A DNA stretch of 20,178 bases from an uncultured Alistipes sp. (GTDB lineage Bacteria > Bacteroidota > Bacteroidia > Bacteroidales > Rikenellaceae): NCBI GenBank assembly GCA_958449275.1, contig CAUDHE010000049.1, forward strand, positions 1 to 20,178, written 5' to 3'. This document shows, in pieces, positions 8,646-15,778 of the stretch. The stretch's first letter is position 1. The number at the start of each line of letters is the position of its first letter. Below the pieces are notes generated by a model. It worked only from the letters and a program-made list of their open reading frames with translations. It was not told where the DNA came from and ran no database searches. The position numbers and the translations under genes were made by a program.

Positions 8646-8677
8646 CAAAATTATATGACCGATTGTCCGACAGCAAA
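8646..8677 (-). promoter_or_regulatory. Bacteroidetes-type promoter of the RHS operon
   Basis: On the minus strand, TTTG (8674-8677) is followed after exactly 20 bases by TAATTTTG (8646-8653), a full match to the -33 TTTG / -7 TAnnTTTG consensus. It predicts a leader of about 85 nt. That leader contains the short palindrome GCGCTAAAAGCGC near 8585-8597. Confidence 0.85.
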
Positions 8678-8837
8678 TATTCAGGGCGAAATCCAACCTT
8701 GCCCGTTATGCGCAATCCGTTGATTTTCAATGGCGGATTACGACTAAAATCTTAATCCGGCGTTACGCGTCCGAGGCGATGCCGCGATCGGTGTTTCGGG
8801 GGCGGAATCATGTCCCGTAATCCGTGCCGTTTTAACG

Positions 8838-8872
8838 AAAAAGCCCGCCGATTCGGAGCGGAATCGGCGGGC
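8838..8872 (-). terminator. Strong rho-independent terminator of the cupin gene
   Basis: A perfect 12-bp GC-rich stem (GCCCGCCGATTC at 8843-8854 with GAATCGGCGGGC at 8861-8872) closes a 6-nt loop. It is followed in minus-strand RNA by U5. It lies 19 bases beyond the cupin stop codon. Confidence 0.93.
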
Positions 8873-8891
8873 GTGGAGCGGCTCGATTTTG

Positions 8892-9302
8892 TCAGAGCAG
8901 GTTCGTACGTTCGGTCATGTCGGCGTCTGCGGCGGTGTGATCGCCGAGCGAGCCTTCGGCGGCTTGGATGCAGATGTAGGTCATGGGGTGCTGCGAGGTG
9001 CATTTGAGATTGCGATCGCAGTCGGTAGCGACGCGTATGACCGATCCTTCGGCGATGTCGAAAACTTCGTCGTCGATTTGGAATCGGCCGCTGCCGCTCA
9101 GAATGATGTAGTTCTCCTCGTTTTTGCGGTGGCTGTGGAAGAAAGGTACTTCGGCTCCCGACGGCAGCGTGCCGAAAGATATTTCGCACGAAGTAGCCGC
9201 CGTGGCCTCTTTGAAAAACAGTTTGCCGTCGAATGCGTGCAGACTGCCCGCCGAGGCGTGGGTGAACTTTTCACCCTTGTCGAGAATCTTGATTTGGTTC
9301 AT
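8892..9302 (-). CDS. Small single-domain cupin protein
   Basis: The 136-aa protein has the first cupin motif in full: G49 then H56-S-H58, E63 and G70, fitting G(x)5-7HxH(x)4E(x)6G, so it probably binds a metal in a beta-barrel. The second motif is weaker (around G86 to N98, IAEGSVIRVATDCDRN): the usual late His is not in place and N98 is the only obvious conserved polar position. No substrate can be named; many such proteins bind or isomerise small sugars or oxidised metabolites. It is divergent from an HxlR regulator, has its own terminator, and its promoter candidate overlaps the regulator's upstream region. It is cytosolic, with no signal peptide. Confidence 0.85.
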   Translation of the reverse strand: MNQIKILDKGEKFTHASAGSLHAFDGKLFFKEATAATSCEISFGTLPSGAEVPFFHSHRKNEENYIILSGSGRFQIDDEVFDIAEGSVIRVATDCDRNLKCTSQHPMTYICIQAAEGSLGDHTAADADMTERTNLL

Positions 9303-9325
9303 GACTTAAATATTTATTAACTTTG
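9293..9325 (+). promoter_or_regulatory. Promoter of the HxlR-family regulator
   Basis: TTTG (9293-9296) and TAACTTTG (9318-9325) are separated by 21 bases, a full consensus match. The -33 element lies inside the first codons of the divergent cupin gene, so the two transcripts overlap at their starts. Confidence 0.75.
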
Positions 9326-9355
9326 CGAATGGAAACAACTATCCTTTCGATAGCG

Positions 9356-9386
9356 CGAAATTATGTCTTAATTGTCGCATGTGCAA
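9356..9386 (-). promoter_or_regulatory. Candidate promoter of the cupin gene
   Basis: On the minus strand TTG (9384-9386) is followed after 20 bases by TAATTTCG (9356-9363), one mismatch from TAnnTTTG. It would give a leader of about 50 nt. It lies downstream of the regulator's own promoter, so transcription from the two would converge before diverging into the genes. Confidence 0.5.
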
Positions 9387-9388
9387 GA

Positions 9389-9414
9389 ACTTACCCCTTG
9401 GTGAGATACTTACC
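9389..9414. promoter_or_regulatory. Possible operator: two direct ACTTACC repeats
   Basis: ACTTACC occurs at 9389-9395 and 9408-9414, 19 bp apart (nearly two helical turns), in the shared cupin/HxlR intergenic region and upstream of the cupin -33 element. It could bind the adjacent regulator dimer. This is suggestive only. Confidence 0.3.
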
Positions 9415-9435
9415 GTCGAGTAACTCTTATTGAAT

Positions 9436-9813
9436 ATGAGCCGAATGGAGATTAAAAATGATTTGAAAAAAAATTCCGACTTCGAACATTGTCCCGTTCG
9501 TAACGTGATATCGTGTTTTTCGTCCAAATGGGCTATATTGATACTGTTCGTACTGGCCGAGCGGTCGCCCCTGCGATTTAATGCCGTGGGGCGCAGCATA
9601 TCCGACATATCGCCCAAGGTGCTGACCTCTACGCTGAAGTCGCTCGAATCGAGCGGCCTCGTGTCCCGAGAGATCTATCCCGAAGTGCCGCCTCGGGTCG
9701 AGTACTCCCTTACACCCCTCGGCCGATCGCTGGTCTCGGTTCTGACGCCTTTGGTTCGGTGGGCGACGGAGCATTTTTCCGAAGTCACCGGCAGCGGGCG
9801 GACGGCCGAGTGA
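9436..9813 (+). CDS. HxlR-family winged-helix transcriptional regulator
   Basis: The 125-aa protein matches the HxlR/MarR-like family throughout. It has the N-terminal CPVRNVISCFSSKWAILIL segment whose Cys can sense thiol-reactive compounds in some members, then the helix-turn-helix region (RFNAVGRSISDISPKVLTSTLKSLESSGLVSR), the wing (PEVPPRVEYSLTPLG), and the terminal dimerisation helix with LVRW. I chose ATG 9436 over the upstream TTG at 9430; ATG 9445 is also possible. It is divergently placed from the cupin gene, which is the natural candidate target, probably regulated in response to a reactive or aromatic compound. The ligand cannot be read from sequence. Confidence 0.9.
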   Translation: MSRMEIKNDLKKNSDFEHCPVRNVISCFSSKWAILILFVLAERSPLRFNAVGRSISDISPKVLTSTLKSLESSGLVSREIYPEVPPRVEYSLTPLGRSLVSVLTPLVRWATEHFSEVTGSGRTAE

Positions 9814-10282
9814 GAGCCGATGTCATGAAAAGTCCCGCTTGCCGTTCGATATGATAGACAATGGACGAAATACATCCTTGCTGTGCGTGCTATGATATTT
9901 GAACCCGAGTTGAATGGCGAGTGTATCAGCCTGTTTGGACGTGGGATAATGGATGTAATTAATAAGCGCATTGAATGTCGGGGCTTGATATTATGCAATG
10001 GCGGGCGAACATAATATATAATATGTATAAGAGGACAAAACAGTGTAGCGACTGATGAAAGCGCAGCGATAAAGCTATTGTCGAATGGGTGAACAAGATT
10101 CTGAAAAGACCGCAAAATCGACCTTGCGGAATTCGACAATTAGCTAATCGGCTCGGTTGACTGAAGAGCCTATCAACACTCTGACGTATTTTAGTAGAAC
10201 AAATACATATATTGCTATACTTTAGAGCCATTTGCGACCCGCACTAATGCTATCTGTGTCAGCCCTATTTATTCGCTGTTTG
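9814..10282. other. Gene-poor junction between the HxlR gene and the polysaccharide locus
   Basis: I see no convincing gene, tRNA or terminator in these 469 bases. One plus-strand open stretch at 10059-10160 (33 codons, reading KRSDKAIVEWVNKILKRPQN and ending LANRLG) has protein-like composition but no start codon, and may be a fragment of a decayed gene. The sequence turns AT-rich here, marking the left edge of the imported polysaccharide locus. Confidence 0.5.
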
Positions 10283-10314
10283 TTTGTGATTTACAAATAA
10301 ATTGACTAAATTTG
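10283..10314 (+). promoter_or_regulatory. Promoter of the polysaccharide locus (upxY-like gene)
   Basis: TTTG (10283-10286), a 20-base spacer and TAAATTTG (10307-10314) match the Bacteroidetes consensus exactly. Transcription should start near 10320, about 40 bases before the start codon. A perfect 12-bp palindrome, TTGCATATGCAA (10312-10323), overlaps the end of the -7 element and the expected start site, and could be an operator. Confidence 0.85.
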
Positions 10315-10319
10315 CATAT

Positions 10320-10351
10320 GCAATAAAGTCTCTCTAAATAAGAGATATTGC
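10320..10351 (+). promoter_or_regulatory. 5'-terminal leader hairpin before the antiterminator gene
   Basis: GCAATA (10320-10325) pairs with TATTGC (10346-10351), and TCTCT (10331-10335) with AGAGA (10341-10345), leaving a one-sided bulge and a 5-nt loop. The hairpin would occupy the very 5' end of the mRNA and end 8 bases before the ATG. It could protect the RNA, control ribosome access or mark the transcript for the antiterminator. Confidence 0.5.
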
Positions 10352-10359
10352 ATAAACTT

Positions 10360-10977
10360 ATGACAGATAGGAGGATAAGTAATTTGTCTGACTCTATTGA
10401 AACGACAGTGCTCACGGGCGTTGACGACGCCGTAGGCGTATCCGATGCCAAATGGTTTGTTGCAATTGTCAACTCAAGACACGAGAAATCAGTAGCCGAA
10501 AGTCTCCTTAATCTTAACGTAGAATGCTATGTTGCCACCCAAAAAGAGATGAGGGTCTGGAAGAACGGCAAACGAAAAATTATCGATAGGGTTGTGATCC
10601 CATCGATGGTGTTTGTGAGGTGCACAGATAAAGACCGGAGAGGTATCGTTGGATTGCCTTTTATTAATCGATTTATGGTAAACCGTGCATCGGAAACAAA
10701 TGGTCTGAACAAACCTGTTGCTGTCATAGGGGATACCGATATTGCCAAACTCAAATTTATGCTTGGACAGACAGAACGGCCTGTTGAATTTGTTCCTACG
10801 GTCTATAAGGTCAAGGATGTTGTGAGAGTTGTTCGAGGCGGCTTCAAAGGTCTTACTGGTGAAATTTTAAGTAATTCAGACGGAACTCACGATCTGTTGG
10901 TGGGCATCTCGATGCTTGGGGGAGCAAGAATGCTTATAGATCCAGTCGACGTTGAAAAAATCGACAATGCTGTTTAA
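10360..10977 (+). CDS. UpxY-family (NusG/RfaH-like) transcription antiterminator
   Basis: The 205-aa protein has an N-terminal NGN domain after a short leader: AKWFVAIVNSRHEKSVAESL, then the family-typical CYVATQKEMRVWKNGKRK and DRVVIPSMVFVR. A C-terminal KOW-type segment follows (YKVKDVVRVVRGGFKGLTGE). This is the architecture of UpxY proteins, which in Bacteroides are the first gene of each capsular polysaccharide operon and let RNA polymerase read through that operon. I chose ATG 10360; an in-frame TTG at 10348 falls inside the leader hairpin. The usual UpxZ partner gene is not recognisable downstream; instead a frameshifted region follows. The likely role is processive transcription of the phosphonate/glycan genes to the right. 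Confidence 0.93.
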   Translation: MTDRRISNLSDSIETTVLTGVDDAVGVSDAKWFVAIVNSRHEKSVAESLLNLNVECYVATQKEMRVWKNGKRKIIDRVVIPSMVFVRCTDKDRRGIVGLPFINRFMVNRASETNGLNKPVAVIGDTDIAKLKFMLGQTERPVEFVPTVYKVKDVVRVVRGGFKGLTGEILSNSDGTHDLLVGISMLGGARMLIDPVDVEKIDNAV

Positions 10978-11120
10978 CACAGGCTCCCAATATTGAATAG
11001 ATATGCTATCAACTATGCCCAAGTTAAGAGTTTACGCAAAGTGCTTTGGTACGACAAAATCTATTGTCGGCTGTACTCATTACCTTGTCATGAGTGCTCA
11101 GTTCGCAGGCAATCTAATAG

Positions 11121-12476
11121 TTAGACGGACACAAGCCCTCGGTAGAGGAGCTGAATATTACACTCAAGCTGATAGAGCTTTGCGACATAATTGACAGACG
11201 GTTATCAGATTGTGGGGAAGATGGAATTGGGAATAAAGTACTTAATGAGCTTTCCAGGCGCAAAGATTTGGCCCTTACGACTGCGAAGCATTCCGTATGG
11301 CACTGAAGTTTAGAAAAGAGTTAATGCAAGCCTGAATAGAGAAAGATATTCCCGTTTTTTAAGCAATTGAATTAGCATTCCCGACATATAGAATCAGCAG
11401 GAACTCGTCAACAGACGATTTGTGAATATTGGAGAATCTTTACTCAGATTGGAGGCTTCGCGTCTACTATTCTCGATAACAGATATCTGGCTTTTTCAAA
11501 AGAGTGTGCAAAAAGACCTGAGCAAGGTAATGTCGTTTTGGGAGCGGTGTAAAGAATGTAAGGCGGAGAAAGAGGTCGAATACATCGATCATTAACACTG
11601 ATGTGGAATTTATGCATTAACTGTCGAGAGGCTACCGCTTCTATCATTCCTGGCTTGAACACCACCGGAAAAGAGTTCTTGAAGGTTGAGAACATATAAC
11701 GTTCTATTTTGAAGGTAGTATTGTCGAGGAGCTAAAACGTAGAAACGTATTGACAGACAGCGAGTAGTTGAAAGTTGACTGCTGCACGATGACTTATAGA
11801 ACCGAATTGGAGAATAGTCTTTCATATACTCTGTTCATGTTGAAATGCAAACAGAACTGATTGCGCCCGAGATAAGGTAAAGTCTATAGTTCTTTTGAGT
11901 TGGTATCACTTCTCAAACGATATAGCGGTTATACGAGTATTCCAGAACGCGAACTTCTTGTTGAATACGTAGACATAGCTCTCGACCGGATGCAATCGTC
12001 CGATGATAAAGTCGTTATGATTGGTGTTACTGCAGAGATTGTAGAATTGTGTAGACGAAATATCGTGAAAGCTCCGGCTGGGCAATTGACTTTCTGGCAG
12101 AAGCCATTGATCAGGCTCATAAAGATCCTCGGGTCTCGGAGTCAGGACTTGTACTCCTGCTCCTCACCCTCAATCTCCAGAACCGATTGCCAAAACTCGA
12201 ATGTGAAGCCCAACGCATCATCTCGCTGCTACAATCAGCCTTTGACAATGAGGAGAATCTTGACAAAAGAATCGAAAACCTGCACACAGCTGTTACCTGC
12301 TGCGATTACGTCACCCGGTTCAGCGTACGCAAAGCAACTGACCTCTGGAACGAATTGAGTAGTCTAACTATATCATCAGGCACGAAGCCGACTCCCAACC
12401 AGATTTCCAACTATTGGAGATCGCCAAGGATGCGAGGACTACACAACAATATCTACTCATTCAAAAGTTATTCTGA
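11121..12476 (+). pseudogene. Frameshifted, stop-interrupted coding remnant(s) of unknown family
   Basis: No intact gene lies between 10978 and 12604, but protein-like open stretches continue from one plus-strand frame to another. They are 11121-11306 (contains VEELNITLKLIELCDIIDRR), 11276-11335 (YDCEAFRMALKFRKELMQA), 11376-11552 (TICEYWRIFTQIGGFASTIL), 11601-11699 (starts MWNLCINCREATASIIPGLN), 11693-about 12090 with three in-frame stops (ERELLVEYVDIALDRMQSSD), about 12091-12370 (AIDFLAEAIDQAHKDPRVSE) and 12363-12476 (SNYIIRHEADSQPDFQLLEI). Each joins the next where one frame closes. The later pieces look alpha-helical. I recognise no family; it does not resemble UpxZ. It may be one long gene or two adjacent ones. 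Decay by indels, rather than chance open frames, is my inference. Confidence 0.55.
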
Positions 12477-12604
12477 CACAGTTATTAGTCAAGTATGACT
12501 CTCGCGCTTTAACACAATAACTAGTTTTTTTGAGGATTAACCCGCAATCGGATTAAGCACTTTATATAAATACACACATACAGAATTAATAACACAACAA
12601 TCAT

Positions 12605-13909
12605 ATGGCAAATAAAAAAGTATATTTAGGCATGGTGGCAGATATAATGCATCCGGGTCTAATTAACATTATTAGCGAGGGTGCTAAGTATGGTGATGTC
12701 ATAATTGGCTTGTATACAGATAAGGCCGTGGCAGAACATAAGCGTCTCCCATTCCTGACTTACGAACAGCGTAAACAGGTAGTCGAGAATATAAAAGGAG
12801 TCTCTGAAGTCGTTCCACAGGATGAATGGAGTTATATACCCAATCTCAAAAAGCTGAAACCGGACTACATAATCCATGGAGATGACTGGAAAACAGGTAT
12901 AGACATGGAACTTCGTGATGAAGTATATAAGGTAATGGCGGAATTCGGAGGAGAAGTAATTGAGATCCCCTATACCAAAGGGATAAACTCTACCGGACTT
13001 TTTGAGGAAGAAAAGGCTCTTGGCACTACTCCAGAAGTACGAATGAAACGTCTACGTCGTCTTATAGCGTCAAAACCTGTCGTGAGAATAATGGAGGCTC
13101 ATGATGGTCTATGCGGATTGATTATCGAGAATCTTGAAGTAGAGGAAGGTGGAAAACGTAAAGCATTTGACGGTATGTGGTCAAGCTCCCTTACAGACTC
13201 TACAAGCAAGGGAAAACCGGATATTGAGGCTGTCGATCTTACCACTCGTCTTCAGGATCTGAACAATATTCTTGAATGCACCACCAAGCCCATAATCTTC
13301 GATGGCGATACCGGTGGAAAGATCGAGCACTTCGTATTTACGGTTAGAACCCTTGAGAGACACGGCATCTCCGCTGTTATCATCGAGGATAAGATCGGTC
13401 TTAAAAAGAACTCGCTCTTCGGAACAGATGCTATCCAGACACAGGATTCCATTGAGCATTTCTGTGAGAAAATCCGAGCCGGAAAGAACGCACAGGTTAC
13501 TAAGGATTTCATGATAATCGCTAGAATCGAGAGCCTGATTGCAGGTAAGCCCATATCAGATGCACTAGAACGCGGCTTCGCCTATGTCGATGCCGGAGCT
13601 GACGGAATCATGATCCACAGCAAGGATAAGAGCGGTGAAGACATCAAGGAGTTCATAATAGAATTCCGCAAGAAACATCCTAAAATTCCTATCGTAGTAG
13701 TTCCTACGACATATAATCAGATTTATGAGAAGGAACTCGCGGAATGGGGAGCAAACATTGTCATTTACGCCAATCACATGCTTCGTGCGGCATATCCCGC
13801 TATGAAAAAGGCTGCGGAGACAATTCTTGTCAACGAGCGGGCGAAAGAGGCATCACCCCTCTGTATGCCAATCAAGGAGATTCTCGAACTTATCCCAGGT
13901 ACAAAATAA
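12605..13909 (+). CDS. aepX: Phosphoenolpyruvate mutase with N-terminal nucleotidyltransferase-like domain
   Basis: The 434-aa protein is a fusion. Residues about 1-140 resemble the cytidylyltransferase-like fold (KVYLGMVADIMHPG, TYEQRKQVVENI, HGDDWKTG), but the catalytic HxGH is H16-P-G-L19 here. Residues about 145-430 are PEP mutase of the isocitrate lyase/PEP mutase superfamily: MWSSSLTDS, D233-G-D235-TGG for the metal/substrate loop, and the signature E261-D-K263-IGLKK-N269-S270. It converts phosphoenolpyruvate to phosphonopyruvate, forming the C-P bond, in the cytosol. The equilibrium favours PEP, so a following decarboxylase is needed, and the next gene is one, starting 7 bases later. 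Its neighbours are an UpxY gene and glycan enzymes, which points to a surface phosphonate. Confidence 0.95.
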   Translation: MANKKVYLGMVADIMHPGLINIISEGAKYGDVIIGLYTDKAVAEHKRLPFLTYEQRKQVVENIKGVSEVVPQDEWSYIPNLKKLKPDYIIHGDDWKTGIDMELRDEVYKVMAEFGGEVIEIPYTKGINSTGLFEEEKALGTTPEVRMKRLRRLIASKPVVRIMEAHDGLCGLIIENLEVEEGGKRKAFDGMWSSSLTDSTSKGKPDIEAVDLTTRLQDLNNILECTTKPIIFDGDTGGKIEHFVFTVRTLERHGISAVIIEDKIGLKKNSLFGTDAIQTQDSIEHFCEKIRAGKNAQVTKDFMIIARIESLIAGKPISDALERGFAYVDAGADGIMIHSKDKSGEDIKEFIIEFRKKHPKIPIVVVPTTYNQIYEKELAEWGANIVIYANHMLRAAYPAMKKAAETILVNERAKEASPLCMPIKEILELIPGTK

Positions 13910-13916
13910 CGACGAC

Positions 13917-15044
13917 ATGATATCAGTAGATAAATTTTATGACACATTGAGACACAGCGGAGTCAGTATGTTCACCGGTGTCCCTGATTCCCTGCTCAAG
14001 AATCTATGTGCCTATATTACCGACAATTCCGACTCTGCTCATAACATCATAGCGGCTAACGAAGGATCAGCTGTCGGAATAGCTGTCGGACACTATCTTG
14101 CAACAGGAGAGGTTCCGGTGGTATATATGCAGAATTCGGGAATAGGTAATGCTGTCAATCCCTTGATGTCGCTTGCAGATGAGAAGGTATACTCCATACC
14201 GGTATTATTGATTATCGGCTGGAGAGGAGAACCGGGAGTACATGATGAGCCTCAGCATGTGAAGCAGGGAGAAGTGACATTGCCGCTTCTCGATGCCATG
14301 CAGATTCCTTATATCATTCTTCCGGATGAAGACTCTGCGGCACTGAATGCTGTTCAGATGGCGATAAACGATTGCAAAAAGTTATCAAAACCCCATGCAA
14401 TAGTAATACGTAAGAATACCTTCGGCAAGTATAAACTTCAAAAAAAGGTAATAAACGACTATCCCGTCTCAAGAGAGGAGGTTTTAACTCAGCTTGTAAA
14501 GGCAATGGATAGTGACAGCATGATTGTATCGACCACAGGAAAACTTTCACGAGAGCTTTTTGAGCTTCGAGAGACTCTCGGTCAGGGACACGGAAATGAC
14601 TTCCTGACAGTCGGGTCTATGGGGCACAGTTCCTCTATCGCGCTTGGAATCGCCCTTGAAAAGCCTGACAGAAAAGTATTCTGCTTCGACGGAGATGGAG
14701 CATTTTTAATGCATATGGGAGCTCTATCCAATATAGGTGTATTGGCTCCGAAAAACTTGACACATGTTGTCTTCAATAATGGAGCTCACGAGTCAGTAGG
14801 CGGACAGCCAACTCTTGGCTTTGGGATTGATATCTGTGCGGTCGCTCGTGCGTGCGGTTATAAGGACGCAATCACTGTTTCAACAACAGAGGAGTTTGAA
14901 GCACTATCCGACCGTATCAACTCACTTGAAGGTCCGGTATTGATAGAACTACGTGTAAAGATTGACTCCCGAGATAATCTTGGCCGACCTACCACGACTC
15001 CTATTGAGAACAAAAATGCTTTTATGAGTAATCTGAATCAATGA
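13917..15044 (+). CDS. aepY: Phosphonopyruvate decarboxylase
   Basis: The 375-aa thiamine-diphosphate enzyme converts phosphonopyruvate to phosphonoacetaldehyde plus CO2, pulling the PEP mutase reaction forward. Visible hallmarks are FTGVPDSLLKNL at the N-terminus, the ThDP-activating glutamate in AANEGSAVGIAVG, GWRGEPGVHDEPQH, and the ThDP/Mg motif G259-D-G261 through N287-N288. VGSMGHSSSIALG is also typical. I chose ATG 13917, 7 bases after aepX; an in-frame TTG at 13827 would overlap aepX and add unrelated residues. Its stop overlaps the next start by ATGA. Length is normal for the family. Confidence 0.95.
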   Translation: MISVDKFYDTLRHSGVSMFTGVPDSLLKNLCAYITDNSDSAHNIIAANEGSAVGIAVGHYLATGEVPVVYMQNSGIGNAVNPLMSLADEKVYSIPVLLIIGWRGEPGVHDEPQHVKQGEVTLPLLDAMQIPYIILPDEDSAALNAVQMAINDCKKLSKPHAIVIRKNTFGKYKLQKKVINDYPVSREEVLTQLVKAMDSDSMIVSTTGKLSRELFELRETLGQGHGNDFLTVGSMGHSSSIALGIALEKPDRKVFCFDGDGAFLMHMGALSNIGVLAPKNLTHVVFNNGAHESVGGQPTLGFGIDICAVARACGYKDAITVSTTEEFEALSDRINSLEGPVLIELRVKIDSRDNLGRPTTTPIENKNAFMSNLNQ

Positions 15045-15778
15045 AGTTATTAGTTCTGTCAGATATTCATGCTAACCTATCTGCATTGAAAGAAATACTC
15101 AAAGATGCGGATTCAAAGTATGAATATGAGGCAATAGCAATTTTGGGGGATGTTATCAATTACGGAATGCGTCCGAACGATGTGATTGAACTCATAAAAA
15201 GCTTGAAATATCCTATAATTGTTAATTTGTTCGGCAATCATGAGAAAGCTTTGTTTGATAGTGATACCTCACATTTCTCAACAGATCGGGGACGGGCTGT
15301 GTTAGAGTACACAAGGACTATACTGAGCACCGATTCTAAAGATTATCTTTGGAGTCATCTTTTTAGGATAGGTGTGAAAGAAATGAATATGAAAGGCAAA
15401 CAAGTTTTATTTGTCCATGGCTCTCTGACAGATCCATTTTGGGGTAAAATGACAGATGAGGAAATGTCCAAACAAATGTATGCCAAGTATGACTATGTGA
15501 TATCAGGACACAGTCATGTGTCGAATTTTACGGAAAAATTCTACGAAGACAAATCTAAGTCTGAGTACAGGAATAAGAAAAGGACAGTTTTTCTGAATCC
15601 CGGTTCAGTAGGGCAACCCCGCAACCACAATCCCAGAGCTCAATACTTATTTGTTGACTTCGAAGCAGAGATATTTCATTTCAATTCGGTAAAATACGAT
15701 GTGGAACATGAGCAATCCCTATATGCAGGAACCAATATCGATAGTTTTTATAAAACAAGACTTAAAAACGGAATATGA
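15041..15778 (+). CDS. Calcineurin-like metallophosphoesterase (YfcE-like)
   Basis: The 245-aa protein carries the full metallophosphoesterase motif series: D8-I-H10, GDVI, GNHE, VHG, GHSH and NPGSVGQPR, so it should bind two metal ions and cleave a phosphomonoester or phosphodiester in the cytosol. It starts inside the aepY stop codon (ATGA) and ends in another ATGA with the next gene, which ties it tightly to the phosphonate operon. The substrate is unknown. Candidates are a nucleotide-linked phosphonate or sugar phosphate intermediate, or proofreading of a wrongly activated donor. This enzyme is not part of the standard 2-aminoethylphosphonate set. Confidence 0.88.
   Translation: MKLLVLSDIHANLSALKEILKDADSKYEYEAIAILGDVINYGMRPNDVIELIKSLKYPIIVNLFGNHEKALFDSDTSHFSTDRGRAVLEYTRTILSTDSKDYLWSHLFRIGVKEMNMKGKQVLFVHGSLTDPFWGKMTDEEMSKQMYAKYDYVISGHSHVSNFTEKFYEDKSKSEYRNKKRTVFLNPGSVGQPRNHNPRAQYLFVDFEAEIFHFNSVKYDVEHEQSLYAGTNIDSFYKTRLKNGI

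Noticed and set aside
8752..9189. 145-codon minus-strand frame over the cupin gene and its terminator
   Set aside because: It reads through a strong terminator and overlaps a well-supported cupin; composition is Arg/His-rich.
9675..10231. Two minus-strand frames (9675-10139 and 9959-10231)
   Set aside because: One overlaps the HxlR gene antisense. Neither has a recognisable motif, promoter or plausible composition.
10140..10350. Invertible (phase-variable) promoter as in Bacteroides capsule loci
   Set aside because: I found only a 9-bp inverted match (TTATGCAAT at 9991-9999 versus ATTGCATAA in the leader) and no invertase gene. That is too short to support a switch.
11003..11194. 63-codon plus-strand ORF after the antiterminator
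   Set aside because: It overlaps the better protein-like frame beginning at 11121 and its own sequence has no UpxZ or other family features.
12499..12604. A separate promoter for the phosphonate operon
   Set aside because: AT-rich and suggestive (CTTTATATAAAT), but no TAnnTTTG with a correctly spaced TTTG. Read-through from the upxY promoter explains expression more simply.
13827..13916. 30-codon N-terminal extension of phosphonopyruvate decarboxylase
   Set aside because: It starts at TTG inside the aepX coding end. The protein family begins near MISVDKFYD, and ATG 13917 gives normal 7-base spacing.
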